A stretch of 64,000 nt of DNA, taken from positions 55,327,457 to 55,391,456 of the forward strand of contig NC_080420.1 of NCBI RefSeq assembly GCF_029873635.1, in the 5' to 3' direction. The translations under genes were made by a program, and so were the position numbers. The notes beneath the pieces were generated by a model. That model saw only the letters and a list, made by a program, of their open reading frames with translations. It did no database searches and was not told the DNA's origin. Below, piece by piece: positions 14,801-25,319 of the stretch. Each line of letters begins with the position of its first letter. Position 1 is the first letter of the stretch. This stretch comes from Malania oleifera. Its lineage: Eukaryota; Streptophyta; Magnoliopsida; Santalales; Ximeniaceae.

Positions 14801-17800
14801 CAATTTCTCCTTCAGTGTGCATAATAGATCCAAGGTATCAAAATTTGCAAGTGCTATTTATTTCTTCATCATCAAGTTTAACTTTGTCTCCAATATTCCT
14901 CCTATCATTACTAAAATTACATTTCATATATTCTGTCTCATTTCTACTTATCCTAAAGCCTCTAGATCCCAAAACTTCTCTCCATAATTCTAACCCAGTC
15001 TCTACTTTGTCCCTAGTTTCATCAATTAATACCATATCATTTGCAAACAACATACACCATGAAACCTCTTTTTGAATACTCTTAGTCAATTGGTCCATCA
15101 CTAAAGCAAAAAAATAAGGACTCAAAGTCGATCCTTGATGTACACCTATGGTGATTGAAAATTCTCTAGTTTCTCCATTTATAGTCCTTACACTAATCAT
15201 TACTTCATCGTACATATCCTTAATGACATCGGTATACCTACTACATACATCCTTTTTTTCTAAAACCCACCATAGAACTTCCCTAGGTATCCTATCATAT
15301 GTTTTCTCAAGGTCAATAAATATCATATGTACTTCCAAAAAGAGGTTTCTGTTTACTCGTTAATAAATTTTTGTTATCTGCAAAAAAAAAAAAAAAAAAA
15401 GTACTTGAACGGAATTCAGTACTAAAGTCATGATAAGCCATGTTGATTGACATCGATTCAAAAGTGCGCATATTAGGTTGTTTTGTTAGGATGGCACCTA
15501 TACTGAATTGATAAGAGTTGATCTCAACAATCTTGAAGATAATCATAAGATGCCAAAATAGTCTTCTTCATTGTCAGATGTGAATCTCGAGGTTACCCAA
15601 GACAATTACTGCCAAGTTGCTAGAGAGTGATTCAGAGGAGACTGCTATTGACAAGGTTAACTTAAGCATTGTTGAATCTCGCTTTTTGCCGATAAGAATG
15701 TTGTTGCAGATTCATCATGGAATTTTCAACACTAACAGACTTGCTAGAACCAAGCTTTCATAGAATCATAGCATCAAATATAGTCTTCCTATTTTGTCTA
15801 CACCATGTCCTACCATTTTAATCTAGATTTTCAAACTGAAGTAGAGCAATACAAGGATTTGAGCCTATGCATGTGCATGTACACACATCTATAAACATGC
15901 ATACATACATAGACGTACATTTATTAATGCAGAGCCAATGTCCAACACAAAACAATCATACTTCAACTCTAGATAAAACTTAAATGCGAGAGGCCTTCAA
16001 TAGGCTTATAATGCTTAGAGAATAAGAAAAAATAGCTTAGAAAAATTTTTTAAAAAAAATTACTAGTTTCCTAAATAAAATTATACAAGAATCTTGAATC
16101 AACAACTTCCACCACCACCACCAAGCCTCAAGTCCCAGTAGCATCATAAACAAATGATCATGACAAAAATATTATAAGTAAAAAAAGTTTTAGAGAACTA
16201 TATATACTAAAATATTAATTTCTCAAAGAAAAATATCTTAGAATCTTTGAGATATGAACCTGATAAAAATAGTCTAAATAAAAAAATAAAATAAAATACA
16301 AAATTAGAAATGCATAATAGCTCATGCATCACTTTTCCTCCCGTTAGAAAAAATTCAACCTCAAATTTTCAATATCGAAAGATGAAGAACAAAGACAGAG
16401 AGCAAACTTGAAGCAGACCAATGCAATTGGGAAGGGCCATTAGAGGGGTTACTGATAAATTTTACTAAAGTTATGAATTCAACAAGTTGAGGCAATCCAT
16501 TATTTCTTCCTTCAACCCCACCAGTAGCTTCCTCAACCAACTCTTATTGAAACTACCTCCTTTAATGGACTAAAAGGAATGCCTCTCTCCTAATTCACAA
16601 CAATTAGGATCAACAATTGATAAAGTGCAAATCAAGAACTCAAGCTTGCTTTTCCTAGAATCGAACTTCTCCATAGCTTTTGATGAGGCTAAGTTAATCA
16701 CCCCTGTAATGTTTTTTTAATCTATTTTCCGGTTCATCTGGTCCAGGTAGATCTAGTCCAAATTGTGCCATGAATATAAATCACCAGCTTTGGCATGACT
16801 CAAAAGCAACAAAGAAGGCCAAATGAATACCTATCAATGGTGTCTAGTTTCAGAACATTTGATAGCATATGGATGTCAATTAGAAGTTTCGATTCTAGAA
16901 TAACATCATGGATGGGCAGCAATGATGGCTTTCAACGGCAACTATGTTTGGTTCTAATATTGGCTTCAACTGATCTATGCTGCCCTAAAACTCTGATTAG
17001 ATCTGACGTGGGTTGGTTGGGATCAATTAGGGTTTTAAGGGATTCGAGGATGTACAAGACTTATTTTCCCACTTCTGCTTTTGATGCAAGTGACAATAAT
17101 GAACATCAAATAAAATTAAAAAAAAAATAGCAGAGGATTTCTTGGCGGTGACTTTTGCTGGATTTGGAAGGAAAAAGGAAAGGGCAGTGCTTTGGAAATG
17201 TGCTTTTTTTTTTTTTGCAGTTTCCTGGGGGTTGTAGGTGGAACATAATGCGCGCATTTTTCTAGGGAAGAAGTCTGCTCAGGTGCTGGTTTGGGGAAAG
17301 ATACATTATTTGGCTTCTCTTTGGCGTGCGGGACAAGGGAATTTCATTAGGGTAAGCTTTTTTTATATTCAGCGCGATTGGTGGTATGCATTGGAGTGTT
17401 AGTTTGTGACATTTTTTTCTCTCTTTTGTTAAGCAGGTGTCTTATTCTCCTAGATGTATATTCTTATTCTATGAAGGAATTCTTTTTTTATCATTAAAAA
17501 AAAAAAAAAACAGATATCTATGGCTGTGGCTTAGGGATAGCTGAAGGTGGTAAAGCAATGATAGTGGTTGTGCAACAGTGAGGCAGTGATGGTAGAGGGG
17601 ATGGCAGCAGTGCAAGGCAATTTAAGTTGAAATTGTGAACCCTGTAAGTTTCAATTAAAACTTGTAAACAACCATGCCAAACACGAACAGCTGTGACAAT
17701 TTGAATTATGAACCATGTCAAATAACACTAACAGCTGTCTCAATTGGATCAGAGTCTACTCTAATACGACCTGATGCAGGAACAATGTCCAACACAAAAT

Positions 17801-20481
17801 AATTGTAATTCAACATTAAATAAAACTAGTACATAAGACACATTTGATGGGCCTACAATGCTTCGAGAACAAGGAAACTAACTTTAGAAATCTAAACAGA
17901 ATAAAATTCTAATTTTCTACTTGAAAAATATCTTCAAATCTTGAAGATACGTCCAATAAAAATATCCTTAACTAAAAAAAAGAATTTTAGAAACCTAAAT
18001 AAACTAAAATAATTCCTACGTGAAATTTCCCAAGATATAAGAGAAGTATCTTAAAGAGATGATCCTAATAAGAACACCCTACAAAAATAAAAATAAAAAT
18101 AACTACAAGCATCTAGATTGTGTGTACGCAGAGAGAGAGAGAGAGGACAGGACCGTGCAAGTGACAATTGTTTAGATTGTCATAAAATCCAAATCTCAAA
18201 TTCACATGTGGCAGCATCAGATAGAAAGTATATATATATTCTCATTCTCATTCTCACATCACCGTAATAATATATCTCTTTTAGTGACACTAGTAAGCTC
18301 TTTACCCAAGAGTTCGCATACCATGGAAGAAAAATACATGTACTTGAAAAGGTAACAATGTACTTTTAGAATAAATTACATTAATCATATAGTTAGAAAG
18401 CAATAATAATGTTATTCCCCAATCTATTTTTCGTTCTCTAAAAAAGTTTAAGTAATAATAATGTTTCTAAGCAAAAAATAAATAAAAAAATAAAATAAAA
18501 AAATAAAAGAAACAGGTGATGAGAATGTTCAGGTATGAAACTGCCTTAATCTTAATACATTAAAGGGCATTATGCTCTAATAGCTCACTTATCCCGGTTC
18601 AAACCTAGTTTACATGCTTGTTTCAAGTCAAATAATCCACAATGCCCATATTCCTTAACAATTTACAAGTGACAGAAAAAAGAAAAAAAAATACACAAAA
18701 TCATAATCAATATCCATTCACTAACCATTCACAATTTTGGACTTACTTTGCTCTAGACAATACACACAAGGAACATTCAAACATGTGCAAATTCATTTAA
18801 AACCTTAAAGAAATATTAAATGTAACCCTGAAATGAATAATAATAATGCTTTCAATATACACAATAATACGTACCATTGGGTTTTAACAATTGGCGCTAA
18901 GAGTAAGAGAGCAGCTCACATTCATTCATCGTGTACTAAAGTAAATGCTAATTCATTTAACATAAAAAACCAAAGGTACAATATTTATTATTGTGGATCG
19001 AAACTTGGATGTACTGAAGTTACAATCTTTATTATGTTGGATCTGTCTAGGGCAATAGGAACCTCAGTCATCCAAGGGTAACAAGCTTGGATGGGTGTAA
19101 ATGCTTACAAAAAAGAGGAAGAAGGTTATATGACTTTTCCCTCTCGCAATTTTTTTTGGAAAATGTGGATGGAAAAAAAAATAGGATAGCCTTTTGAGAG
19201 AGATGAAGAAACCCTCGGAAAGCTCAAATGCAGATGGCAGCGGTGTCTATTTTCTTGGTAAACTGGACAGCAATATCTGTAGTCAAACTACTTCGGACTT
19301 TCTTGCTTTATTGATCATGTAAATAAGCCCTTTTTTTGGGTTGGCATCCCCTTGTTGCCTTTTAGACATGCAACTGCAGGAAAATGTGACTGAAAAAAGC
19401 ATTTATTTTAAAGAAACAAAAAATAAAAAAGAACAGCAAAGGATGAGGAAGCTTCAACACTCCAAATAAGATCCAACCTCCTCTCATCCCTTCCCTACTA
19501 CAAGCACAATACATATTTCTATTGGTTTCTATTAACATATGCTAGGTTTCATATCGTGTAAGAAAATTTAAAACACTTTAGCAGAAAGGTCGGTATTGCA
19601 TATATAATTATCAGAAAACCCTGATTTTTCTAATTTCTTTTACTTAGATTATTTAAAGAGTAAAAACCATCATAAAAAATTTATTATAAAATCTCCTCAA
19701 TGAAATCCACATGATTGAGAATGGATAATCATGATTGATTACAGCATTAGATTGGCAAGATTCAGGAAAATATGCTCAAAATAACCCACAGCGATTAAAC
19801 TGGCAGCACAAGAAGTACAGTAGTTTTTCATTAGAAAATTTAAAATTTTCTCAAGTAAATAAATTCAACTTCATTCACCTTATGTTTCATTTTTTATATT
19901 TTTTATATTACACTATTTCACATCAAATAAGCTACCACTGCACAAGTAATCACAGCATGCGGGCGCACAAAATCAAAGAGCAGCATTGATTTTAACCTTC
20001 TAACCACAATTGTGTGAATGTTTTCACACAGAACCTGTAGACCCTCGCAATTTGATAATAAATTATGGAAACCCACATATAGCGGCCACTAGCGGCTCCA
20101 AAACAACTCCATACACTTAAAATAGTAACCTCCCAATTCACTCCACAGCCCCCACACATCCCCAGCCTTCAAAAAAAAAAAGGGAAAATATCTATTATTA
20201 AGGCTTAGAAGTTTGAATTTAAAAAGCCCTAATTCTAAACCGCATAAGAAAGCCCTTACTTTGAACTAGTTCCAACCACAAAACCTACCAACCAAGCAGC
20301 ACCAAAAACTCTACACCAGTTAAAGCTTTACCACGGCAGAATAGAAAAAAATATGCAACAAATTTAGAGCTGAAGACTGCAATAAAACACCATCACCATG
20401 CGAAGAATAGAATACAACATAGAAGTGGCGGAGGTACAGAGTTCGAAACTCACCCACGACCCTAGATCCTTCAGAGCCCAT
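2672..20481 (-). CDS. UEV1: UEV1-type ubiquitin E2 variant, 5' half (exons 1-2)
   Basis: Joining 20454-20481 to 2672-2811 on the minus strand gives 56 uninterrupted residues: a short N-terminus [10 protein letters not shown], then [26 protein letters not shown] and [11 protein letters not shown]. This is the start of the plant UEV1/MMZ family, E2-like proteins without the catalytic cysteine. Known role of the family: with UBC13 it builds Lys63-linked ubiquitin chains in DNA-damage tolerance and signalling, in nucleus and cytoplasm. Family members are about 145-160 residues, so roughly one third is visible. The rest (the segment after GPPN through the C-terminus) is not found in 1-2671 and should lie left of the window. 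Splice sites and phase are intact, so this looks like a functional gene, although intron 1 is 17.6 kb and full of transposons. Paralogue identity within the small family is not settled. Confidence 0.93.
2812..6530. other. UEV1 intron 1, left part; no recognised gene
   Basis: Contains only short open frames with no recognised domain, a (CA)n run at 4248-4261, and poly-A/poly-T tracts (4400-4414, 4441-4457). Stretches at 4720-4800 and 5700-5860 share GAATCGTA/GATTCTA-like strings in opposite sense and may mark the ends of an old inserted element, but no clear terminal repeats or target duplication could be defined. Confidence 0.4.
6536..8925 (+). mobile_element. L1 LINE, 5'-truncated, decayed
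   Basis: A broken reverse-transcriptase frame is followed from [19 protein letters not shown] (about 6640) through [20 protein letters not shown] (6810-6870), [20 protein letters not shown] (6880-6940) and the catalytic box FVDDT (7210-7224, usual FADDT). A WPLTYLGV segment (about 7400) and zinc-binding tail follow (8260-8450, [20 protein letters not shown]). Several frameshifts and stops break it. It ends in a 3' UTR and an A-run at 8911-8923. The endonuclease and ORF1 are absent. It sits inside UEV1 intron 1, opposite to the gene. Confidence 0.88.
8926..9194. other. Intron spacer between LINEs
   Basis: Short noncoding stretch with a (GT)n run (9014-9028) and a CT-rich patch (9115-9165). 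No gene seen. Confidence 0.4.
9600..10985. mobile_element. AT-rich non-autonomous element in LINE
   Basis: The LINE reading frame stops near 9596 and resumes near 10990. In between is very AT-rich DNA with no coding capacity. Both ends carry repeated AAGTGCTT/AAGCACTT strings (9645-9720 and 10880-10990), giving loosely inverted termini such as those of plant MITE-like elements. No exact target duplication could be fixed, and a few LINE codons seem lost at the junction, so boundaries are approximate. Confidence 0.55.
12082..13414 (-). mobile_element. Antisense poly-A insertion with 12-bp TSD
   Basis: The host LINE string CTGTTTAGATTA occurs at 12070-12081 and again at 13415-13426. Across the gap the LINE frame reads on as LFRL. 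The 1333-bp insert begins on the plus strand with T/A-rich sequence (12085-12120), which on the minus strand would be an A-rich 3' tail, so a LINE- or retroposon-type insertion in antisense is likely. It holds a 147-codon minus-strand open frame (12422-12865) that I do not recognise, and a long T-run at 12908-12929. Confidence 0.7.
14245..15346 (-). mobile_element. RTE-clade LINE, 5'-truncated, 11-bp TSD
   Basis: On the minus strand the fragment starts inside the reverse transcriptase ([20 protein letters not shown], near 15338). It continues through [18 protein letters not shown] and the catalytic region, then through the C-terminal part in two further open pieces (14484-14822 and 14279-14479, with [11 protein letters not shown]). 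It ends in the GTTGTTGTTGT-type 3' end typical of plant RTE elements (14247-14262). Direct repeats TTCTGTTTACT at 14234-14244 and 15347-15357 flank it. The usual FADD box reads FAND, so an essential aspartate is lost in addition to the truncation. Confidence 0.92.
15401..15926. other. Intron 1 sequence, nothing recognised
   Basis: Noncoding; no conserved domain, repeat or exon seen. Confidence 0.4.
15927..18125 (-). mobile_element. Old short LTR element, decayed
   Basis: Segments at about 15927-16331 and 17772-18125 are diverged direct repeats: both contain AATGTCCAACACAAAA and AATGCTT.GAGAA in the same order and spacing. Next to the left copy the minus strand reads a GAGG...AATTTTTTCTAACGGGAGG tail (16332-16365), like a gypsy polypurine region. 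Just left of the right copy, 17758-17769 resembles a complement of the initiator-Met binding site (about 9 of 12 bases). The internal part has no recognisable protein and includes a LINE fragment. Confidence 0.5.
17120..17511 (+). mobile_element. LINE 3' end fragment
   Basis: Readable pieces include [18 protein letters not shown] and [17 protein letters not shown], like the end of plant L1 ORF2. They are followed by a 3' UTR ending in an A-run at 17497-17510. Heavily decayed. Confidence 0.6.
18126..20453. other. UEV1 intron 1, right part
   Basis: AT-rich noncoding DNA with a (GA)n run (18130-18144) and A-rich tracts (18470-18512). No exon or clear transposon found. It ends at the exon 1 donor. 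Confidence 0.5.
20454..20481 (-). CDS. UEV1: UEV1 exon 1 (coding part)
   Basis: Nine codons plus one base starting at ATG (20481). It is the first ATG of the leader: no CAT occurs on the plus strand from 20482 to about 20660. The exon ends at a GTGAGT donor (20453-20448), phase 1. The first base of the next codon (G) joins TT of exon 2 to give Val. Confidence 0.9.
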
Positions 20482-20760
20482 TTGATCTTCAATTCAAAGA
20501 GAGCCGGGGATCACTGCGCGCGCGCGCGCCTGTGTGTGTTCGTGAGAGAGAGATGAAGAGGGAGAGAACGGAGAGTTCTGATTCGAGGTTTTAGAGAGAG
20601 CAGGATGGGGTCGTAGATAGAGAGAGAGGGAGACCCGAGTCCAACTTCTGTTCACGAATCGCCACCCAGGTCGGGATGATCTGTGAGCACCTTCTGTTCC
20701 AAACGTGAAAACTAAAAAGTAATGTATTTATTTAAATATAACATATTTTCTAATACTAAA
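20482..20760 (-). promoter_or_regulatory. UEV1 leader and promoter region
   Basis: Reading leftward, an AT-rich stretch with TATTTAAAT-like sequence (about 20728-20742) is followed by a CT-rich leader (GA-rich on the plus strand, 20535-20635) with a (GC)n run at 20515-20529, then the start codon. CT-rich leaders are common in plant housekeeping genes. The exact transcription start is not visible. Confidence 0.55.
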
Positions 20761-21341
20761 ATTATGTTTGAAGTATAGATTTTAAATTTAAATAAATTTA
20801 AACAAAAGTTAATATATTTTTATATTATATCTATTTTAAATCCATTCAAATTTAAATTTAAAAAACCATTCACACACAAAATTCGTATTAATTTTAAAAT
20901 TTATAGTTTTAAATATTATTATTATTATTATTAAGAGATAATGAATAATTTTTTAAGAATTTAAAATTAAAATATTTTTTGTCAAAATATTTAGTTTTCC
21001 ATAATTTACAAATGTTCAAGATGAGTTGTAAGATTTTTATGAAAAAAGATTTAAAAAGTGAAAATAATCTTTTTTTTAATTAATCCTAAAAATATGTGTA
21101 TAGCATAAACACAATTGTTAATAATGTTTGAAAAAACTATAAATTTGATGATAATTTCTATAAATGCTAGTTGCTCGCATAATTGTGCTCTATGTTTTCA
21201 AATTTGCTATTTTCAAGAGATAATGAGTAATTGAGAAGATAAAGAAAGTTGTAAAGATTTTTAAAAGTTTTAAACTTAAAAATATTTTATTAAATTACTT
21301 ATATACATATGATTTTGTAGACATACAATTATAAGCTAAAT
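20761..21341. other. AT-rich intergenic DNA
   Basis: Very AT-rich upstream region of UEV1 with an (ATT)n run near 20914-20932. No gene seen. Confidence 0.5.
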
Positions 21342-21700
21342 TGTAAAAAATGAAAGTGTTTTAGGAAGAGTGAGGTATGAAAATGCAAATTCAAAAATTG
21401 TCTCCTCTTCTTTTAATTAATAGTAGACATATGCACTTTATAATTATAAATATAAACTTTATGATACTTTGGAATTTGAATTTGGCAAAAATTCCCTTGG
21501 GAAAAGAATCAAAAGTATTTAATAAAATCAACAAACTAGATAGGGCTTTCATATATATATATATCTATATATATATATATATATATATAGATATGTATGT
21601 ATGATATAAATTGTAAAAATTGAAGGTATTTTAGGAAGAGTAGGGGAAGAAAATGCAAAGCAATTGTCAAATCCTCCTTTAATTAATAATATGGATATGT
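21342..21700 (+). repeat. Tandem duplication, copy A and start of copy B
   Basis: 21342-21540 and 21610-21700 begin with the same features in order (GTTTTAGGAAGAG-like string, AAAATGCAAA, CTCCT.TTTAATTAATA). Copy B is cut at 21700 by the LTR element and its remainder resumes at 31990. An (AT)n run (21551-21590) closes copy A. Confidence 0.65.
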
Positions 21701-24700
21701 TGTAACGATCTAAAATTTTATACCATTTTTTTTTCATAAATATACCGCAAAATAAAATACTTTCATACCCCTGATAATATCTGCTATAACTAGGGGTGTA
21801 TAAAATTTACCGAAAAATCGAGAACTGAACCAAAATCAAACCGTTTGAAGCTTCGGTTCGGTTTTTTGATTTCGGTCATCGGTTTCGATTTTGAATTTAT
21901 AAAAAACAAAATTTTGGTTTCGATTTCGGTTTCACTCAAAAACCGAACCGTAAAAACCGAAAACCGATTATAATTTTAAAATAATTATTTTTAATGCTAC
22001 ATATATATGTCCTGTGGAATATATTATTTTTTTAATTTGAATTGTTGTCTTCTTGTACTTTCTCAGGGAGTGGGGAAGGATTTTATATAGGAGGCATGAG
22101 ATTCATGCTTCCCATTTTGGCCATGTGGGATGAGTGTTATTGGGAAGAAGACTGAAGAGACGCTCAATCCTCCTTGTCTTGGAATCCTGGTAACCTGCCG
22201 ACTGCCATGCCCTCCGACGCTCACGCCGACACCAACCCCGAGTCACCCAAACCTTCCGTCCTCGACTCCTTAGTCCTTAAAGCACCTCCCACTTCCTCCC
22301 AAGTCCCACCCCATGCCGATGCAGCGACGCTCACGCCCACGCCAGTCGCCAATGCCCACATCTCCACGCCGACGCAGTCACACACAACAACGCAGCTCAC
22401 GCCCACATTATCTCTGGTGCGACATGTGTTTCTAGCCGTCCCACATCGGTTGGAAATGGGAAGAAAAAAGTTTCTCCGCCCTATATATTGAAGTTGGATC
22501 TATTCATCCTCTTTCGTGTTGGGCTTTGCAGTCAAAGCCTTGGCCTAGTTAAAATAATAAAAGAGGTTGTGGGCTGTGGCCTGACTTGGCTTTAAGTAAT
22601 GATTGTTTTTTTTTTTTTTGTTAGTTTAAAATTTTGTAAAACCGAATTAAACGAACTGAACCGTAAAATAAATGGTTTGGTTTGGTTTTAAACCGACGGT
22701 ATACGGTTTGGTTGCAGTTCGGTAGTTTTAAAAACTGAGCGATTTGGTTCGGTTCGGTTGACGATTTTGGCAATAACCGAACCAAACAAAACCATGTACA
22801 CCCCTAACTATAACATCTCAAGCCCCAGGTGGGCATTGAGGAAATTCCTATTTACAAAGTAACACACCTACGTAGCGGAAAACATAAAGTCATACATCCA
22901 TATCTGCAATACCAAAATCCAGTATTTTCCCAAAATATACATACATATTTATTCATCATCCCAGCATATACTACCCTAAACTCCTAAATACTACACAAAA
23001 ATACAACTCTCTGATAACACTTACCCTACAGACAGGGTAGTGCAAACGACCTCTCTACCTGCGAGCATGATCTGCTCGTCTAGCTGGATCACTTGAAAAA
23101 TGTTAAGTCACCGGGATGAGACAATGCTCAATAAGAAGAAATATGTTATTACTAGTGTGTGGCAAATGAGTTTACATAAATAATCTACCGATAAATAACT
23201 GTACTGAGATACCATGTAAAATATAATACTGTGTAACTCACACCTACGTGACTTAAAATACACTTGTAATATCTGAGTTTTTTATTTAATCATACTACTA
23301 GTATTATAATATATCTGCTGTAAATCTGTATATATATAAATAATAGAGAAATATCCCTAAAAATCCAAATGTCATGATTTAACCCCTCATGACAGAGTTG
23401 TACGGCCCTTAGGCTGCACTTAACTCTGGTTGGCCTACCAGAATAAGTCACTTGAATACTCTGTCAATCCTCAGTTTGGCCTTACTGCAATCCCTCCAAA
23501 GGCTCGGTACTGACATTTACCTCGTCAAACCGACCTCCTTAACCCATAATATTGGGGAGCGTGCAATCCTTCCATAGGCATGGTAGACAAAATCCACACA
23601 CTATCTAAGATATGTGGTTGCACTCTGATATGAAATAGCAACGGTACCGTGCTCTTTTGATTAAATCTGACTAAAATAATTAATCTGACTGAAATAATTA
23701 ATCTGACTGAAATAGTTAATCTAACAAAAATATTTCATTAGGGATCTGATACTACATAATACTAATACATATAATTATCTTACAGTTTCATCATGATTCC
23801 AAAGTAACCATAACACTACAAATTTGATCTGAAAATACTAGAATATCTAACTAAAGTAACTGAAACATATCTGACTTAATAAATTGAAATATCTGTCTGA
23901 ATAAACTGAAATATCTGAGTGTTATGGTTTTGAAATTTTGGAAATCATGATAAAGCATATTCTTGTACAAAACTATTGAAAATCATGATATTCTAAAAGA
24001 CTGTTATAAATTCTAAACTATTATGATATTAACTTATGCCACACAACTAAAAAAATAAAAATTCCTATACTGAAATCTGTATTTTCTGATAATGAAGATA
24101 ATTTATACTCTATAAAATTTACCCCGAAACACATATATATTACAGATAAAATTTTTGAAGTTCCTAGCATAGCATATTTCCCTTACCTTGGCTAACTGAA
24201 CTCGCCTGCTAATTTCCTAACTCACGCCCACGGCATCCATAATACCAAAATCCTAAAATTATACACATATATATTTTCCTGTCAAATAACTGAACTCCCC
24301 AGAATAAATTTTCATATTCATATTTCTTGAATTATAAATCACTCATTATCTTACCTAGTTTTCCTGGGAACACCCTCTAGGTTCCCTAACTTGCTTGTAG
24401 TAAAAGCTCCAACACCCTGAATTCACAATACCCACATAAACCATCCCAATCACTAGTATGACAACATCTACTACTAAATTTGGATTCAAAAAAACCTACA
24501 AACTAAATAACCCTTAAATAATATACTTACCCTGATTTTGGGATGGTTCCCATACTTCTCAAATCAAAATTCTGCTCCTGTTAGGTTGTAGAGAATCTCC
24601 CCAAGATCATCGTGGTAGCTTCTGATCGTCGAACTGGGAAGAAACGAGGCCGAAAATTTAGAGAGAAGTGAGAGAAATCGAAACCTAGTGTGAGAGAGAG

Positions 24701-24996
24701 AATGAGCTAAATTTTTCGTCAAAAATTTGATTTTTGCGCTTATATAGAGGCTAGCCACGTGGCCTCGTCGACGAGACCAAGAAGGAGGTTCATCGATGAA
24801 CACATAACCCTCGTCAATGAATCTCAAGCCCTGAAATTAGCCCCCTCGGTAAGTTCTTGTCGACGAGACTCGTGTCCCCATCGATGTGCCCAAGAAGACT
24901 GCTCGTCGACGAGACCTTGCTGAGTCCCCCTTTTGAAATTCCCTTTTCTCTTTTTCATTTTATTATTTAATTTCTATAATTATCCGGGTTACTACA
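21701..24996 (-). repeat. Chromovirus A 3' LTR, interrupted
   Basis: Same sequence as 29711-31989 but split at 21790/22807 by a 1-kb hAT-like element. The palindrome cluster is at 24765-24915. Confidence 0.9.
21791..22806. mobile_element. hAT-like non-autonomous element
   Basis: Ends TAGGGGTGTATA and TGTACACCCCTA form a terminal inverted repeat of about 12 bp. The insert is flanked by GCTATAAC (21783-21790) and ACTATAAC (22807-22814), an 8-bp target duplication with one mismatch, and the intact LTR copy shows the empty site. Subterminal regions are full of AACCGAACCG / CGGTTCGGTT motifs. The centre (22150-22500) is distinctly GC-richer, has a 105-codon plus-strand open frame without recognised domain, and contains CCGTCCCACATCGG, typical of small LTR elements, so the interior may be captured DNA. 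No transposase. Confidence 0.85.
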
Positions 24997-25032
24997 TTCT
25001 CCCCTCCTTATAAAATTTTGTCCTCAAAATTT
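24997..25032 (-). promoter_or_regulatory. Hairpin and polypurine tract, chromovirus A
   Basis: Minus strand AAATTTTGAGGACAAAATTT (25032-25013) can fold as an 8-bp stem. It is followed by AAGGAGGGGAGAA and the 3' LTR. Confidence 0.8.
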
Positions 25033-25319
25033 GTTATCTGTGTTATACACTGTCCTCTAAGGAAAATTGACTACTTATTTTATTACTTATCCTCACTTAT
25101 AGCGGAGGAATACCGTGGTTACATTCGGGGTTTTGGGAGATTACAAATATATACATAAAAGAAAATTATCCCAACACCAAAATACTAACTATCTTATATT
25201 CTACTATACAACTTTTACATCAACTATTATGTTCAATATCAAAATAAAACTTACTTTATCTGAACTGTTGTTGTTTCTTCCCTGACTATTACTGATCCCC
25301 ACTAAACAAATGTAGGTAT

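Larger units (their letters stand above)
9195..15400 (+). mobile_element. L1 LINE split by three later insertions
   Basis: Parts of one L1 lie in order. The reverse-transcriptase start is at 9230-9590 ([37 protein letters not shown]). It continues at 10990-12081 ([20 protein letters not shown], then decayed) and at 13415-14244 with the zinc-binding tail ([37 protein letters not shown]). The 3' UTR ends in an A-run at 15382-15400. Between them are a 1.4-kb AT-rich element, a 1.33-kb antisense element and an antisense RTE fragment. The last two are bounded by exact direct repeats of the host LINE. The copy is 5'-truncated and non-functional. Confidence 0.85.

Noticed and set aside
22174-22491. 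105-codon Pro/Thr/Ala-rich frame as a host gene.
   Set aside because: It is inside a hAT-like element in a LTR; low complexity and no conserved domain.
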